DNA of 64,000 nucleotides from Candidatus Rokuibacteriota bacterium (GTDB lineage Bacteria; Methylomirabilota; Methylomirabilia; Rokubacteriales; CSP1-6), in contig QHRU01000042.1 of assembly GCA_003220225.1 (NCBI GenBank), positions 1-64,000 on the forward strand, given 5' to 3'. This document shows positions 27,893-36,519 of this stretch, piece after piece; positions within the stretch are counted from its first letter, which is position 1, and every line of letters begins with the position of its first letter. The position numbers were made by a program, and so were the translations under genes. Below the pieces are notes generated by a model. That model searched no databases, was not told where the DNA came from, and was given only the letters and a program-made list of their open reading frames with translations.

Positions 27893-29238
27893 GCCGCGCG
27901 CGTCTCGCGCTCGCCGCAACTCTCCTGCTCGTCGGGCTCCCCGCGATCGCGCACGCGCAGGTCTTCCTCGCCTCCAAGCCGAACGCCCCGTTCGAGATCG
28001 GACCGCTCTTCGTCCGCGCCAGCGTGACGCCGGGCCTCGGGGCGCTCGACGTGAACGTCATCTGGAGCATCGTGCTGCCCGCGACGCGCTCGGCCTCCGG
28101 CGTCGAGCAGGATCTCTATCTGATGTGGCCGGGCAGCCTGGTGGCCGACGCCAAGCTGGGCCAGGGCGATCCCGCCCTCGACAAGTACATCGCGGATCGG
28201 GGCTTCAAGGTGACGCGCTCCGGCCGTCTGACCATGACGGCGCAGAACCTCTATCGCTCGGGCCCCGACCGTGCCGAGCCCATCGAGGGCGGCGCGCCGT
28301 TCGTGACCTTCTTGCGTCAGGACTCGGGTCCCCTCGGGAGCACGACGCCGGCGTCGTTCATCCGAATCCCGTGGGACCCGCGCGCGCTCAACCGCGCCTA
28401 TCTCATGCGGCTCAGCATGAAGGCCGAGGGCCTCATCCGCCCGAAGCCGGCGACGTGGCTCGAGCACACGCTCTGGGGCAACCGCTACCGCCTGTTGCTC
28501 TCGTTCAACGAGGTGCGGCAGCGCGCGCTCTTCCGCCTCTATCTCGAGCACAGGGACCGCGTCGTGCGACTCAGCGAGGATCCCGCGCAGCTCATCGTCG
28601 ACTTCGCCGAGAACGACCGGCTGAAGATCGACGAGCTGTCCCCGCACTCCGCGACACGGCAGCCCAGCGAGAGCCGCGCCAAGACGGAGCGCGTGTCGCT
28701 GTTCCTCGACCGCTCGGAGGGCCTCATTCCACAAGTCCTGATGGTCCAGTTCGGCTACTTCTCGGGGTTCCAGTCGTGGGCGCCGGTCCTGATCCCGCTC
28801 GCCATCTTCGCAGCCGGCAACGTCGGCGGCGTGCTGCTGCGCAGCGTCGCAGAGCGGCTCAGCAAGCGCTGGGCGGGACGCGTCGGTTTCTGGAGCAAGA
28901 CCGCGGAGGACAGGACGCGCGAGACGGGCGTGGTGCTCGACAGGGACACACTGGCCAGGATCAGGCCCGGGACGACGACCTACGAGCAGGTGCTCGATCT
29001 GTGCGGCCGCACGGTGGAGGAGCGGACGTCACCGCTCGGCGCCCCCGACCGCCGCACGCTCGTCTACCGTGGCCGGCGCATCGTCCCGCGCCGCCGCCGT
29101 GTGGCCGGGCTGCTCGCGACGGTCACGCACTGGGACGTCGAGGACCACGAGGTGGAGATCGTGCTGGAGCACGACATCGTGCGCGACGTCCAGGCTCACG
29201 TGCGCCGCTCGCGACTCATGGAGCCGGCGACGGTCTAG
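27889..29238 (+). CDS. Exported protein with C-terminal BamE/SmpA-like domain, TTG start
   Basis: 449 aa from a TTG at 27889 that overlaps the preceding stop (TTGA). The start is supported by the signal peptide right after it (LALAATLLLVGLPAIAHAQ). Residues about 25-270 form a large extracytoplasmic domain I do not recognise, opening with ASVTPGLGALDVNVIWSIVL. One hydrophobic segment (WAPVLIPLAIFAAGNVGGVL, near residue 305) may be a membrane anchor. The C-terminal part DTLARIRPGTTTYEQVLDLC with a following Gly-x-Pro-like turn resembles the BamE/SmpA beta-barrel-assembly domain. Function unknown; coupled to the binding protein. Confidence 0.6.
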   Translation: MSRARLALAATLLLVGLPAIAHAQVFLASKPNAPFEIGPLFVRASVTPGLGALDVNVIWSIVLPATRSASGVEQDLYLMWPGSLVADAKLGQGDPALDKYIADRGFKVTRSGRLTMTAQNLYRSGPDRAEPIEGGAPFVTFLRQDSGPLGSTTPASFIRIPWDPRALNRAYLMRLSMKAEGLIRPKPATWLEHTLWGNRYRLLLSFNEVRQRALFRLYLEHRDRVVRLSEDPAQLIVDFAENDRLKIDELSPHSATRQPSESRAKTERVSLFLDRSEGLIPQVLMVQFGYFSGFQSWAPVLIPLAIFAAGNVGGVLLRSVAERLSKRWAGRVGFWSKTAEDRTRETGVVLDRDTLARIRPGTTTYEQVLDLCGRTVEERTSPLGAPDRRTLVYRGRRIVPRRRRVAGLLATVTHWDVEDHEVEIVLEHDIVRDVQAHVRRSRLMEPATV

Positions 29239-29265
29239 ATGGGGGGCCATTTCGGGGCCCCCCAT
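29239..29265. terminator. GC-rich hairpin shared with 46640-46665
   Basis: ATGGGGGGCC, a short central segment and GGGGCCCCCCAT form a hairpin immediately after the stop codon of the BamE-like gene. The same sequence, inverted, follows the alcohol dehydrogenase gene 17 kb away. It sits between convergent genes, so a bidirectional terminator or a dispersed repeat is likely. No T-tract. Confidence 0.6.
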
Positions 29266-29282
29266 TACTAAGGGCGAGGTGA

Positions 29283-29510
29283 CTACACGCTCACGGGCTC
29301 GCCCACCGGCACGCGCGACAGCGCGTACTCCGGCAGCGAGACGTGCTCGTGGCAGACCCGGCAGTGGAAGTCGAGCTCCAGTCCCTGGCGCCTTCTCAAG
29401 AAGGCCATCGGCTGACCGCACCGCGTGTGGTGCAGCCCGTCTTCGCCGAGGAAAACGGTGGTGATGGTCGGCGTCTCGTTGGCTGCCGGCTTGACCGTCG
29501 CGACTGCCAT
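29283..29510 (-). CDS. Small zinc-ribbon-like protein
   Basis: 75 aa. A Cys in HHTRCGQPM (about residue 31) and two in HCRVCHEHV (about residues 50-53) could bind one metal ion with help from a His. The rest is hydrophilic. No family recognised. The ATG at 29510 follows AGGAGG, but that ribosome site is buried in a predicted leader structure (29518-29572). Confidence 0.5.
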   Translation of the reverse strand: MAVATVKPAANETPTITTVFLGEDGLHHTRCGQPMAFLRRRQGLELDFHCRVCHEHVSLPEYALSRVPVGEPVSV

Positions 29511-29517
29511 GGCTGCT

Positions 29518-29572
29518 TTGCCTCCTGCTCTTGTCCCGGCGGGTGCCGGCTCACGGCAGGTCTCTTAGGCAA
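29518..29572 (-). promoter_or_regulatory. Structured leader that sequesters the ribosome site of the small zinc-ribbon gene
   Basis: Stems nest from outside in: 29518-29523 with 29567-29572 (TTGCCT/AGGCAA, 6 bp); 29524-29528 with 29556-29560 (CCTGC/GCAGG, 5 bp); 29536-29539 with 29546-29549 (CCGG/CCGG). They are separated by internal loops. The Shine-Dalgarno AGGAGG (plus-strand 29521-29526) is split between the outer two stems. A regulatory RNA is possible; I could not match it to a known riboswitch. Confidence 0.4.
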
Positions 29573-29647
29573 GGGCCATTCCATGGCTGACCGTCGCTCA
29601 ACTCATTGTTTTCTTTAACCTCAAAGGTCAGACCGTGGCCAAACGGA

Positions 29648-29671
29648 CAAAAACCGCTCACGGCCTCCGTG
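29648..29671 (-). terminator. Rho-independent terminator of the 43495-29708 gene run
   Basis: On the minus strand CACGG-AGG-CCGTG (29659-29671) is followed after AGCGG by five T residues (29650-29654). It lies 37 nt after the stop of the enolase-superfamily gene. The motif GGTCAGACC, or a near copy, occurs on either side (about 29622 and 29704). Confidence 0.65.
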
Positions 29672-29707
29672 GAAATATTGTCCGGGCGGTGACCAAACGC
29701 GGCAGGG

Positions 29708-30793
29708 TCAGACCTTGTACCGCTTGAGCGCCGCCTGGGACAACGCGCAGCCGAGGCCGGGCTGCTCGCTCAGCACGACGCAGCCGGCCTCGATCGCCAC
29801 CGGCTCGGTGAAGAGCGGCTCCCACCAGCCCATGTGCTCGAGGATCAGCGCGTTCGGCGTCGCCGCGAGCAGGTGCGCGGAGGTCTCCGTGAAGAGATGC
29901 GAGGACACGGGCTGCTGCCAGGCGTGGCAGAGCGCGGCCGCGCGCAGGAACTCGGTGGGGCCGCCCATTCGCTGGAGATCCGGCATCAGCACGTCGGCGG
30001 CGCGCGCCTCGAGGTGGCGCTTCATGCCCGCGCTGCCGTAGTCCGTCTCGCCGGTGGCGATGCGCATGTCGAGCGCGGCCGCGACGCGCGCGCAGCCCGC
30101 GAGGTCGTCGTAGGGCAGCGGCTCCTCGAGCCAGTAGAGGTCGTGCTCCTCCAGCCGCCGCCCCACGCGGATCGCCGTCGGCTCGTCCCAGCCCTGATTG
30201 ACGTCGGCCAGCAGCGCGGCGTCGCCGCCCAGCGCTTCGCGCACGATCCGCACGCGCTCGACGTCTTCCTCGGGATCGGCGCGGCCGACGCGGATCTTCA
30301 TCGCGCGGTGGCCCGCGGCGCGGAAGTCCTCGGCCTCGCGCAGGAGCGCGTCCAGGCTCCCGTCGATCCACAGCCCGCTCGAGGCGTAGGTCGGCACGCG
30401 CGTGCGGTCGCCGCCGAGGAGCCGGAACAGCGGCAGGTTCGCCGCGCGCGCGGCGAGGTCCCAGCACGCCGTGTCGAGCGCCGCGAGCGCGATGAGCGAC
30501 GGCCCCGCGTGGCCGATGAAGTTCAGCGCCCGCCACGCCTCGGCGTGCCGCGCCTGCGGCGCCGGCGCCCGGCCGACGTAGGTCTCCGCGAGATCCTCCA
30601 CCAGCTCGGCGAGCGCGCGCGCGCGGCGCGCGCCGAACGCGAAGCAGTAGCCCGCGCCCACGAGGCCGGCGTCGGTGCGCATCTCGACGGCGACCGTGTC
30701 GGCGCGGGCGTGATCGTGGCGCGCGGTGCGCACGGGACGCGGAAGCGGGACGGACAGCCGGTGGACGACGACGTCGGTGATCTTGAGCTTCAT
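29708..30793 (-). CDS. Mandelate racemase/muconate lactonizing enzyme (enolase superfamily)
   Basis: 361 aa. The N-terminal capping domain (MKLKITDVVVHRLSVPLPRP) is followed by the barrel with the KxR/K motif region RAMKIRVGRADPEEDVERV, metal ligands in LLADVNQGWD and YWLEEPLPYDD, and ATGETDYGSAG. The C-terminal HLFTETSAHLL resembles the His-Asp dyad region of MLE/MR enzymes. Expected reaction is abstraction of a proton alpha to a carboxylate (sugar-acid dehydratase or racemase). The ATG at 30793 overlaps the upstream permease gene by 4 nt. The linked ABC importer may supply its substrate. Confidence 0.85.
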   Translation of the reverse strand: MKLKITDVVVHRLSVPLPRPVRTARHDHARADTVAVEMRTDAGLVGAGYCFAFGARRARALAELVEDLAETYVGRAPAPQARHAEAWRALNFIGHAGPSLIALAALDTACWDLAARAANLPLFRLLGGDRTRVPTYASSGLWIDGSLDALLREAEDFRAAGHRAMKIRVGRADPEEDVERVRIVREALGGDAALLADVNQGWDEPTAIRVGRRLEEHDLYWLEEPLPYDDLAGCARVAAALDMRIATGETDYGSAGMKRHLEARAADVLMPDLQRMGGPTEFLRAAALCHAWQQPVSSHLFTETSAHLLAATPNALILEHMGWWEPLFTEPVAIEAGCVVLSEQPGLGCALSQAALKRYKV

Positions 30794-31551
30794 CGGGGCT
30801 CCCCTCGCCACTGCGACAGGCGGTCGTTCAACACGTCCAGCGAGAGCACGATGACGATCGACGCCGCCGACACGAGGGCGGTGGCGGCGAACAGCTCGGG
30901 CGCCCGGAAGCCGTTGGCGAGCGACGACAGGACGTACCCCATGCCGCGCACGCCCGCGAACATCTCGACCACGAGCACGCCGAGCAGGCAGAAGACGACC
31001 CCGAGCCGCATGCCCGCCAGGACGGTGGGGACGATGGCCGGCAGCACGACCTTCCAGTAGAGCTGCCAGCGCCGCGCCCCGAACGCGCGCGCGACGGTCA
31101 CGAGGGTGCGGTCCACGTCGCGCACGGCGCCCGTCACGAGCACGAGGATCGGAAACACGCCGTGGATGGTCGCGTAGACGACGGCCGGCGTGGCGCCGAA
31201 GCCGAGGAACAGCACGATCCACGGCAACACGAGGATCTTCGGCATCCCGTAGAGCGCGATCACGAACGGGTTGACGGCCTGGCGCAGCGGGCGCACCGAG
31301 CCGAGCAGGATGCCGCCGCCCACGCCGATGACCACCGCGAGCACGTAGGCGATGGCGGTCTTGAGCAGCGTGTCGCCGAGGCCGGCCAGCGCGGCGCCGC
31401 CGATGCGGCCGAAGGCGCGCAGGACGGCGCTGGGCGCCGGGACGAAGAGCGGGTCCACCCACCCCGCGCGCGCCACGCCCTCCCAGGCGAGCAGCAGCGC
31501 CGTCACGCTCAGCACCTGCACGACGCGCACCCGAGGCGTTAGTCGGTCCAT
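30790..31551 (-). CDS. SsuC/TauC-type ABC permease (first of two)
   Basis: 253-aa permease with about six membrane segments. The EAA-type cytoplasmic loop reads VARAFGARRWQLYWKVVLPAI. LFVPAPSAVLRAFGRI at the N-terminus is typical of taurine/sulfonate/pyrimidine-type permeases. Start at 31551 overlaps the preceding permease end by 13 nt. With its twin it probably forms a heterodimeric pore. Confidence 0.88.
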   Translation of the reverse strand: MDRLTPRVRVVQVLSVTALLLAWEGVARAGWVDPLFVPAPSAVLRAFGRIGGAALAGLGDTLLKTAIAYVLAVVIGVGGGILLGSVRPLRQAVNPFVIALYGMPKILVLPWIVLFLGFGATPAVVYATIHGVFPILVLVTGAVRDVDRTLVTVARAFGARRWQLYWKVVLPAIVPTVLAGMRLGVVFCLLGVLVVEMFAGVRGMGYVLSSLANGFRAPELFAATALVSAASIVIVLSLDVLNDRLSQWRGEPR

Positions 31552-32285
31552 CGCTGGGCGCGGTGCTCGACGGCGCTGGCGAGCGCGTCGGAGCCGACGA
31601 TCAGGACGAGCGTGACCACGACGAGCGCGATGTAATCCGCGGTGCGGAAGAGGCCATAGGCGTGGTTGATCAGCGAGCCCATGCCCGACTTGCTGCCGAG
31701 GATCTCGCCGACGATCACGCCGATGACGGTGAGCGCGAGCCCGGTCCGCAGGCCGCCCACCAGCGTGAACAGCATGGCGGGCAGCGTCACCTTGCGGAAC
31801 GCGGTGAGGCCGTCGGCGCCGAAGGCGCGCGCCACCACCAGCATCTGCGGGCTCACCTGGCGGATGCCGGCGAGCACCGCGAGCGTGATCGGGAAGAAGC
31901 CGAGCAGGAAGCCGAACGCGATCTTCGACGCGGCGTCGAGGCCGAAGAAGAGCATGAGCGACGGGTACCAGACGACGGCGGGCACCGCGTAGAGCGCGGC
32001 CAGGATCGGTCCGTACGCGCGGCCCACCAGCCGGTTGAAGCCGAGCGCGAAGCCGCATCCCAGGCCAGCGACGATGGCGAGGGCGTAGGCGACCAGGATC
32101 TCGCGCAGCGTGAGGAGCAGGTGCTCGGCCAGGTCGGGATAGGAATCCCGCGCGAGCAGCCGGCCGAGCGCGGGCACCGCGGCCGAGGGCGGCACGTAGA
32201 GCAGCGGGTTCGCCGTGCGGCCCACGATCTCCCAGGCGCCGAGCAGCGCGACGACGATCGCCACGCGGATCGCCAGGACCTTCAT
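31539..32285 (-). CDS. SsuC/TauC-type ABC permease (second of two)
   Basis: 248-aa permease homologous to the adjacent one: LLYVPPSAAVPALGRL near the N-terminus and VARAFGADGLTAFRKVTLPA as the ATPase-contact loop. Start overlaps the ATPase stop by 4 nt. Two different permease genes with one ATPase and no binding protein in the operon. Confidence 0.88.
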   Translation of the reverse strand: MKVLAIRVAIVVALLGAWEIVGRTANPLLYVPPSAAVPALGRLLARDSYPDLAEHLLLTLREILVAYALAIVAGLGCGFALGFNRLVGRAYGPILAALYAVPAVVWYPSLMLFFGLDAASKIAFGFLLGFFPITLAVLAGIRQVSPQMLVVARAFGADGLTAFRKVTLPAMLFTLVGGLRTGLALTVIGVIVGEILGSKSGMGSLINHAYGLFRTADYIALVVVTLVLIVGSDALASAVEHRAQRWTD

Positions 32286-33064
32286 GGATGAGGCTCGCCC
32301 ATCGCGCGCAGGGATTCGTCGCGGATGTCGCTCCACAGCTTCGCGCGCAGGGCCACCAGCTCGGACGACTCCATGGCGCGCGGGTACGGCATCGGGAGCT
32401 CGAGCACGCTCTTGATGCGGCCGGGCCGCGCGGTCATGACGACGACGCGAGTGGACAGCGCGAGCGCCTCGTGCAGGCTGTGGGTGACGAACACGACGGT
32501 CTTGCGCATGCGGCGCCAGATGTCGAGCAGCCACTCGCCCATCAGCACGCGCGTCTGCTCGTCGAGGGCGCCGAAGGGCTCGTCCATCAGCACGATCGGG
32601 GTGTCGATGGCGAGCGCGCGGCCGATGGCGACGCGCTGCCGCATGCCGCCCGACAGCTCGCGCGGGTACTTCGCCGCGAAGTCGCGCAGGCCGAGCGGGC
32701 CGAGCAGGTCCGTCGCCACCTGGCGGCGGCGCGCGGCCGGCACGCCCTGGAGCTCGAGGCCGAACTCCACGTTCTCCAGCGTCGTGCGCCAGGGAAAGAG
32801 GCCCGGGTCCTGGAAGACCGTGGCCACGCGACGCGGATCGGGACGCTCCACCGGCCGGCTGTCGACGACGACGCGCCCGGCGTCGGCGGTGACGAGGCCG
32901 CCGAGCATGCCGAGCAGCGTGGACTTGCCGCAGCCCGAGGGACCGATCAGGGTGCAGAACTCGCCGCCGCCGACCGAGAGCGAGATGTCGCGCAGCGCGT
33001 CCACCGGCCCGGAGGACGTGACGTAGCGCTTGGAGACGCCCTCGACGACGATCAGCTCGCTCAA
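32282..33064 (-). CDS. SsuB/TauB-type ABC ATPase, TTG start
   Basis: 260-aa ATPase: Walker A GPSGCGKST, Q-loop FQDPGLFPWRT, signature LSGGMRQR, Walker B IVLMDEPFGALDEQTR, H-loop VTHSLHEAL. The TTG at 33064 overlaps the stop of the upstream acyl-CoA dehydrogenase (TTGA); no ATG or GTG precedes the conserved LIVVEGVSKRY, so TTG is the best start. Energises the two permeases downstream. Confidence 0.88.
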   Translation of the reverse strand: MSELIVVEGVSKRYVTSSGPVDALRDISLSVGGGEFCTLIGPSGCGKSTLLGMLGGLVTADAGRVVVDSRPVERPDPRRVATVFQDPGLFPWRTTLENVEFGLELQGVPAARRRQVATDLLGPLGLRDFAAKYPRELSGGMRQRVAIGRALAIDTPIVLMDEPFGALDEQTRVLMGEWLLDIWRRMRKTVVFVTHSLHEALALSTRVVVMTARPGRIKSVLELPMPYPRAMESSELVALRAKLWSDIRDESLRAMGEPHP

Positions 33065-34206
33065 GGGGTCTTGAGTATCTCGCGGGCGATGACGAGCCGC
33101 TGGACTTCCGACGTCCCCTCGCCGATCTCGGTGAGCTTGGCGTCGCGAAAGATGCGCTCGACGGGGAACTCCGTGATGTAGCCGGCGCCCCCGTGGATCT
33201 GCACGGCCTTCGTCGCCGCCTTCATCGCCGCCTCGGAGGCGAACACCTTGGCCATGGCGGCGGCGTGCATGGCCGGCCGGCCCGCGTCCTTGAGCCACGC
33301 CGCGCGCAGCAGGAGCAGCCGCGCGACTTCGACGTCGGTCGCGACGTCCGCGATCATCCCCTGCAGGCCGTTGAACTCGGCGAGCGTCTTGCCGAAGGCC
33401 GAGCGCTGCTTCATGTACTTCACCGCCGCGTCCACCGCGGCCTGCGCGATGCCGACGGCCATGGCCGCCATCGCGATGCGCCCGCCCTCCAGCACCTGCA
33501 TCGCCTGCACGAACCCCTGGCCCTCGGCGCCGAGCAGGTGATCGGCCGGCACGCGCGCGTCCTCGAAGATCAGCTCCGCGGTGTCGGAGGCGTGCAGCCC
33601 GAGCTTGCGGTACGGCGTGCCCGCGCGGAAGCCCGGCGTCCCCTTCTCGAGCACGAAGGCCGAGATCCCCTTGGCGCCCTTCGTCGGGTCGGTGCGCGCC
33701 ATCACCACGGCCGTCTGGCCGACCGACGCATTGGTGATGAACGCTTTGCTCCCGTTCAGCACGTATTCCCCGCCGCGCCGCTCGGCGCGCGTGATCAGCG
33801 CCGCCGCATCCGAGCCGGAGCCGGGCTCGGTCAGCCCCCACGCGCCGAGCACCTCGCCGCTGGCGAGCCTCGGCAGCCACTTCGCCTTCTGCTCGGGCGA
33901 CGCGAAGAGGTTGACGTGGTTGGTGCAGAGCGAGTTGTGGGCCCACATCGTGATGCCGACGGAGGCGTCGCCGCGGTTGAGCTCCTCGACGATCAGCGCG
34001 TAGGAGACGTAGTCGAGCCCCGCGCCCCCGTATTCCTCGGGCACGAGCGCGCCGAGGAAGCCGAGGGGCCCGAGCTTGGCGACGATCGCGTGCGGGAACT
34101 CGTGGCGCTCGTCGTAGGGCGCGATCTTTTCGTGCAGCTCCGCCTCGGCGAAGTCGCGCGCGACGTCGCGCGCCTGCTTCTGCTCGGGCGTGAGCTCGAA
34201 ATCCAT
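33061..34206 (-). CDS. Acyl-CoA dehydrogenase
   Basis: 381-aa FAD enzyme. ACAD signatures GAWGLTEPGSGSDAAAL (FAD/substrate binding) and VQIHGGAGY followed by ERIFRDAKLTEIGEGTSEVQR are present; the Glu of EGTSE is the expected catalytic base, as in short/branched-chain and isovaleryl-type dehydrogenases. Electrons would pass to the ETF encoded at 40991-42755. 30 bp after the 84-aa gene. Confidence 0.92.
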   Translation of the reverse strand: MDFELTPEQKQARDVARDFAEAELHEKIAPYDERHEFPHAIVAKLGPLGFLGALVPEEYGGAGLDYVSYALIVEELNRGDASVGITMWAHNSLCTNHVNLFASPEQKAKWLPRLASGEVLGAWGLTEPGSGSDAAALITRAERRGGEYVLNGSKAFITNASVGQTAVVMARTDPTKGAKGISAFVLEKGTPGFRAGTPYRKLGLHASDTAELIFEDARVPADHLLGAEGQGFVQAMQVLEGGRIAMAAMAVGIAQAAVDAAVKYMKQRSAFGKTLAEFNGLQGMIADVATDVEVARLLLLRAAWLKDAGRPAMHAAAMAKVFASEAAMKAATKAVQIHGGAGYITEFPVERIFRDAKLTEIGEGTSEVQRLVIAREILKTP

Positions 34207-34236
34207 CGCGTCAGGCCGAAGCCCGCCGATCGTCCG

Positions 34237-34491
34237 TCACTGCGGCTTGCTCTTCAGCTCCGCGTCGTGGGCCTTGATGAAGGCGCGAATCTCGTCGGCC
34301 AGGTCGAGCAGCTTCGCCCACTGCTCCTTGTACAGCGTGACCGGGAAGCGTCCGAGCCCGTACACCGACACGCCGCCCTTCTCGCTCACCTTCAGCGACA
34401 CCGCGCCACGCCGGATCGTCGACGCCTTGAGGGCGGCGTTCTCCGCGCGGAGGCGCTCCAGCTCGGATTGCACGTTCTCGTCAGCCACCAC
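34237..34491 (-). CDS. Small conserved protein of unknown function
   Basis: 84 aa. The N-terminal third is a short coiled coil (VQSELERLRAENAALK). The rest contains LKVSEKGGVSVYGLGRFPVT and a helical end. Soluble, no signal peptide. It lies between the ligase and acyl-CoA dehydrogenase genes (15 and 30 bp gaps) and has the codon use of its neighbours, so it is likely a real gene. I recognise no function. Confidence 0.65.
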   Translation of the reverse strand: MVADENVQSELERLRAENAALKASTIRRGAVSLKVSEKGGVSVYGLGRFPVTLYKEQWAKLLDLADEIRAFIKAHDAELKSKPQ

Positions 34492-34506
34492 CAGCCTCCA
34501 TGCGCG

Positions 34507-36108
34507 TCATCGGAGCGCGCTCTTGATGACCTTGCCGTTCGGGTTGCGCGGCAACGCGTCGAGCACCGCGATCTCGCGCGGGACCTTGAACTTCGCGAGC
34601 CGCGCGGCGACGAAACGGCGCACGTCGTCGGGGTCCACCGAGACGCCGGCCCGCGGGACCACGCACGCCTTCACCGCCTCACCGTACACGGGATCGGCCA
34701 CGCCGACGACGGCGGCCTCGAGGACGGCCGGATGGGCGCACAGCACGTCCTCGACCTCCACGCAGTAGATCTTCTCGCCGCCGCGATTGATCATGTCCTT
34801 GAGGCGATCCATGATCGTCACGTAGCCGTCGGCGTCGATCCTCGCGAGGTCGCCCGAGCGCATCCAGCCGTCGCCCATCGTCGCCGCCGTCGCCTCCGGA
34901 TTCGCCCAGTAACCGGGTACCACGTGCGGGCCCCGGATGCACAGCTCGCCCACCTCGTCGGCCGCGCACTCGCGGCCGGTGCCGACGTCCACCGTGCGCA
35001 GCTCGGCGATCGGCACCGGCCAGCCGACCGACGAGATCCGCGCGAGCTCCTGGCCGAACGGCATGAGCGTCGTTGGCGACGACGTCTCCGTCATCCCGTA
35101 CGCGTTCTGCAGGGTGGCCTGCGGCAGCCACTCGCGCAGTGCGACGATGCCGTCGGGCGGCGTCGGCGCGCCGCCGTAGCCGACGCGCCGCAGGCTGCGG
35201 CCGGCGTCACGCGCGCCCGGCTGCTGCAGCATCATCGTGAACACCGTCGGCGCCGCGATCATGTACGTGATCCGCTCGGCGTCGAGCAGACGGATCGCCT
35301 CCGCCGCGTCGAAGGTCCGCATCACGACCGTGGTGCCGCCGAGCCAGGCCATCGTCAGGAGCTGACCGATGAGACCGGTCACGTGGAAGAGCGGTACCGC
35401 CACCAGGGTGCGCTCGCCGTCGCCGAGTCCCATGCAGCGCTCGAAGGAGATGCTCGACGTGACGATGCCGACGTGCGTGCCCAACGCGCCCTTCGGGCGG
35501 CCGGTCGTGCCCGAGGTGTACATGATGAACGCCGTGTCATCCTCGTCGACGACGACCGCGGGCGGGCGCTCCCGCGTGTCGGTCAGGCGGTCGAGCGGCT
35601 CCGTCCCCGCCGGCGGCCGGCCCGCCACGTAGACGGCCTCGCAGGGGACGGTGGCGCGGATCGGCGCGATCTCGTCCCACAGCGCCTCGTGCATGATCAG
35701 AATCCGCGCGCCGGAGTTCTGCAGCATGAACTCGAGCTCCGGCGCCCGCAGCTTGGTGTTCAGCGTGACGGCCACCGCGCCGAGCCGCGCGCACGCGAAG
35801 ACGCCGACGCAGAAGTCGACGGAGTTCAGCAGGAGCAGCGCCACGCGGTCGCCCGGCTTGACGCCGTGCCGGGCGTGGAGGGCACCGGCCATACGGTCCA
35901 CCTCGGCGCGCAGCTCGCGCCAGGTCAGGCGGCGCTCGCGCGTGACGACGGCGTCGCGGTCGGGCACGCGCGCGGCCGCGCGGCCGAGCACGTCGCCGAG
36001 CGTCCGCGCGTCCCGCGGGTAGCCGCGCAGCCGGTGGCCGTGATGGGTCTCATCGACGAGATCGCGGGTGAGCGGCGCCGGCCAGAGGTCGCTTCCCCGG
36101 ACGCGCAT
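34507..36108 (-). CDS. AMP-dependent acyl-CoA synthetase (class I ligase)
   Basis: 533-aa adenylate-forming ligase with IMYTSGTTGRPKGALGTH, NAYGMTETSSP, GWMRSGDLARIDADGYVTI, DRLKDMINRGGEKIY and the C-terminal catalytic Lys motif LPRNPNGKVIKS. It is of the medium-chain/fatty acyl or 4-coumarate ligase type, distinct from the two Liv-linked enzymes. 3 bp after the mutase B12 subunit gene. Likely activates the acid whose CoA ester feeds the two acyl-CoA dehydrogenases. Confidence 0.9.
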   Translation of the reverse strand: MRVRGSDLWPAPLTRDLVDETHHGHRLRGYPRDARTLGDVLGRAAARVPDRDAVVTRERRLTWRELRAEVDRMAGALHARHGVKPGDRVALLLLNSVDFCVGVFACARLGAVAVTLNTKLRAPELEFMLQNSGARILIMHEALWDEIAPIRATVPCEAVYVAGRPPAGTEPLDRLTDTRERPPAVVVDEDDTAFIMYTSGTTGRPKGALGTHVGIVTSSISFERCMGLGDGERTLVAVPLFHVTGLIGQLLTMAWLGGTTVVMRTFDAAEAIRLLDAERITYMIAAPTVFTMMLQQPGARDAGRSLRRVGYGGAPTPPDGIVALREWLPQATLQNAYGMTETSSPTTLMPFGQELARISSVGWPVPIAELRTVDVGTGRECAADEVGELCIRGPHVVPGYWANPEATAATMGDGWMRSGDLARIDADGYVTIMDRLKDMINRGGEKIYCVEVEDVLCAHPAVLEAAVVGVADPVYGEAVKACVVPRAGVSVDPDDVRRFVAARLAKFKVPREIAVLDALPRNPNGKVIKSALR

Positions 36109-36111
36109 CGT

Positions 36112-36519
36112 TCAGACGGCGGCGCGAACGTGCTCGCGGACGAAGCGGACGATGTCCTGGGTCGAGGTGCCGGGCGTGAAGAGCTCCTTCACGCCGATCG
36201 CCTTGAGGGCGGCGATGTCCTCGGGCGGGATGATGCCGCCACCGAAGACCACGACGTCCTCGGCGCCCTTCTCCTTCAAGAGCTCGAGCACGCGCTTGAA
36301 GAGGTAGTTGTGGGCGCCGGAGAGCACGCTGAGCCCGATCGCATCCGCGTCCTCCTGGACCGCGGTGGCCACGATCTGCTCCGGGGTCTGGTGCAGGCCC
36401 GTGTAGATGACCTCGAAGCCGGCGTCGCGCAGGGCACGGGCCACGATCTTGGCGCCGCGGTCGTGGCCGTCGAGGCCGGGCTTGGCGACGACCACGCGCA
36501 CGGTGCGCTCCGGGCTCAC
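36112..36519 (-). CDS. Methylmalonyl-CoA mutase small (cobalamin-binding) subunit
   Basis: 135-aa stand-alone B12 domain. The DxHxxG motif ([11 protein letters not shown], lower-ligand His about residue 19), [12 protein letters not shown] and [12 protein letters not shown] are the standard base-off/His-on cobalamin motifs. It complements the 536-aa large subunit at 38204-39814, but HIT and ilvE genes lie between the two. Overlaps the HIT gene by 4 nt. Confidence 0.92.
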   Translation of the reverse strand: MSPERTVRVVVAKPGLDGHDRGAKIVARALRDAGFEVIYTGLHQTPEQIVATAVQEDADAIGLSVLSGAHNYLFKRVLELLKEKGAEDVVVFGGGIIPPEDIAALKAIGVKELFTPGTSTQDIVRFVREHVRAAV

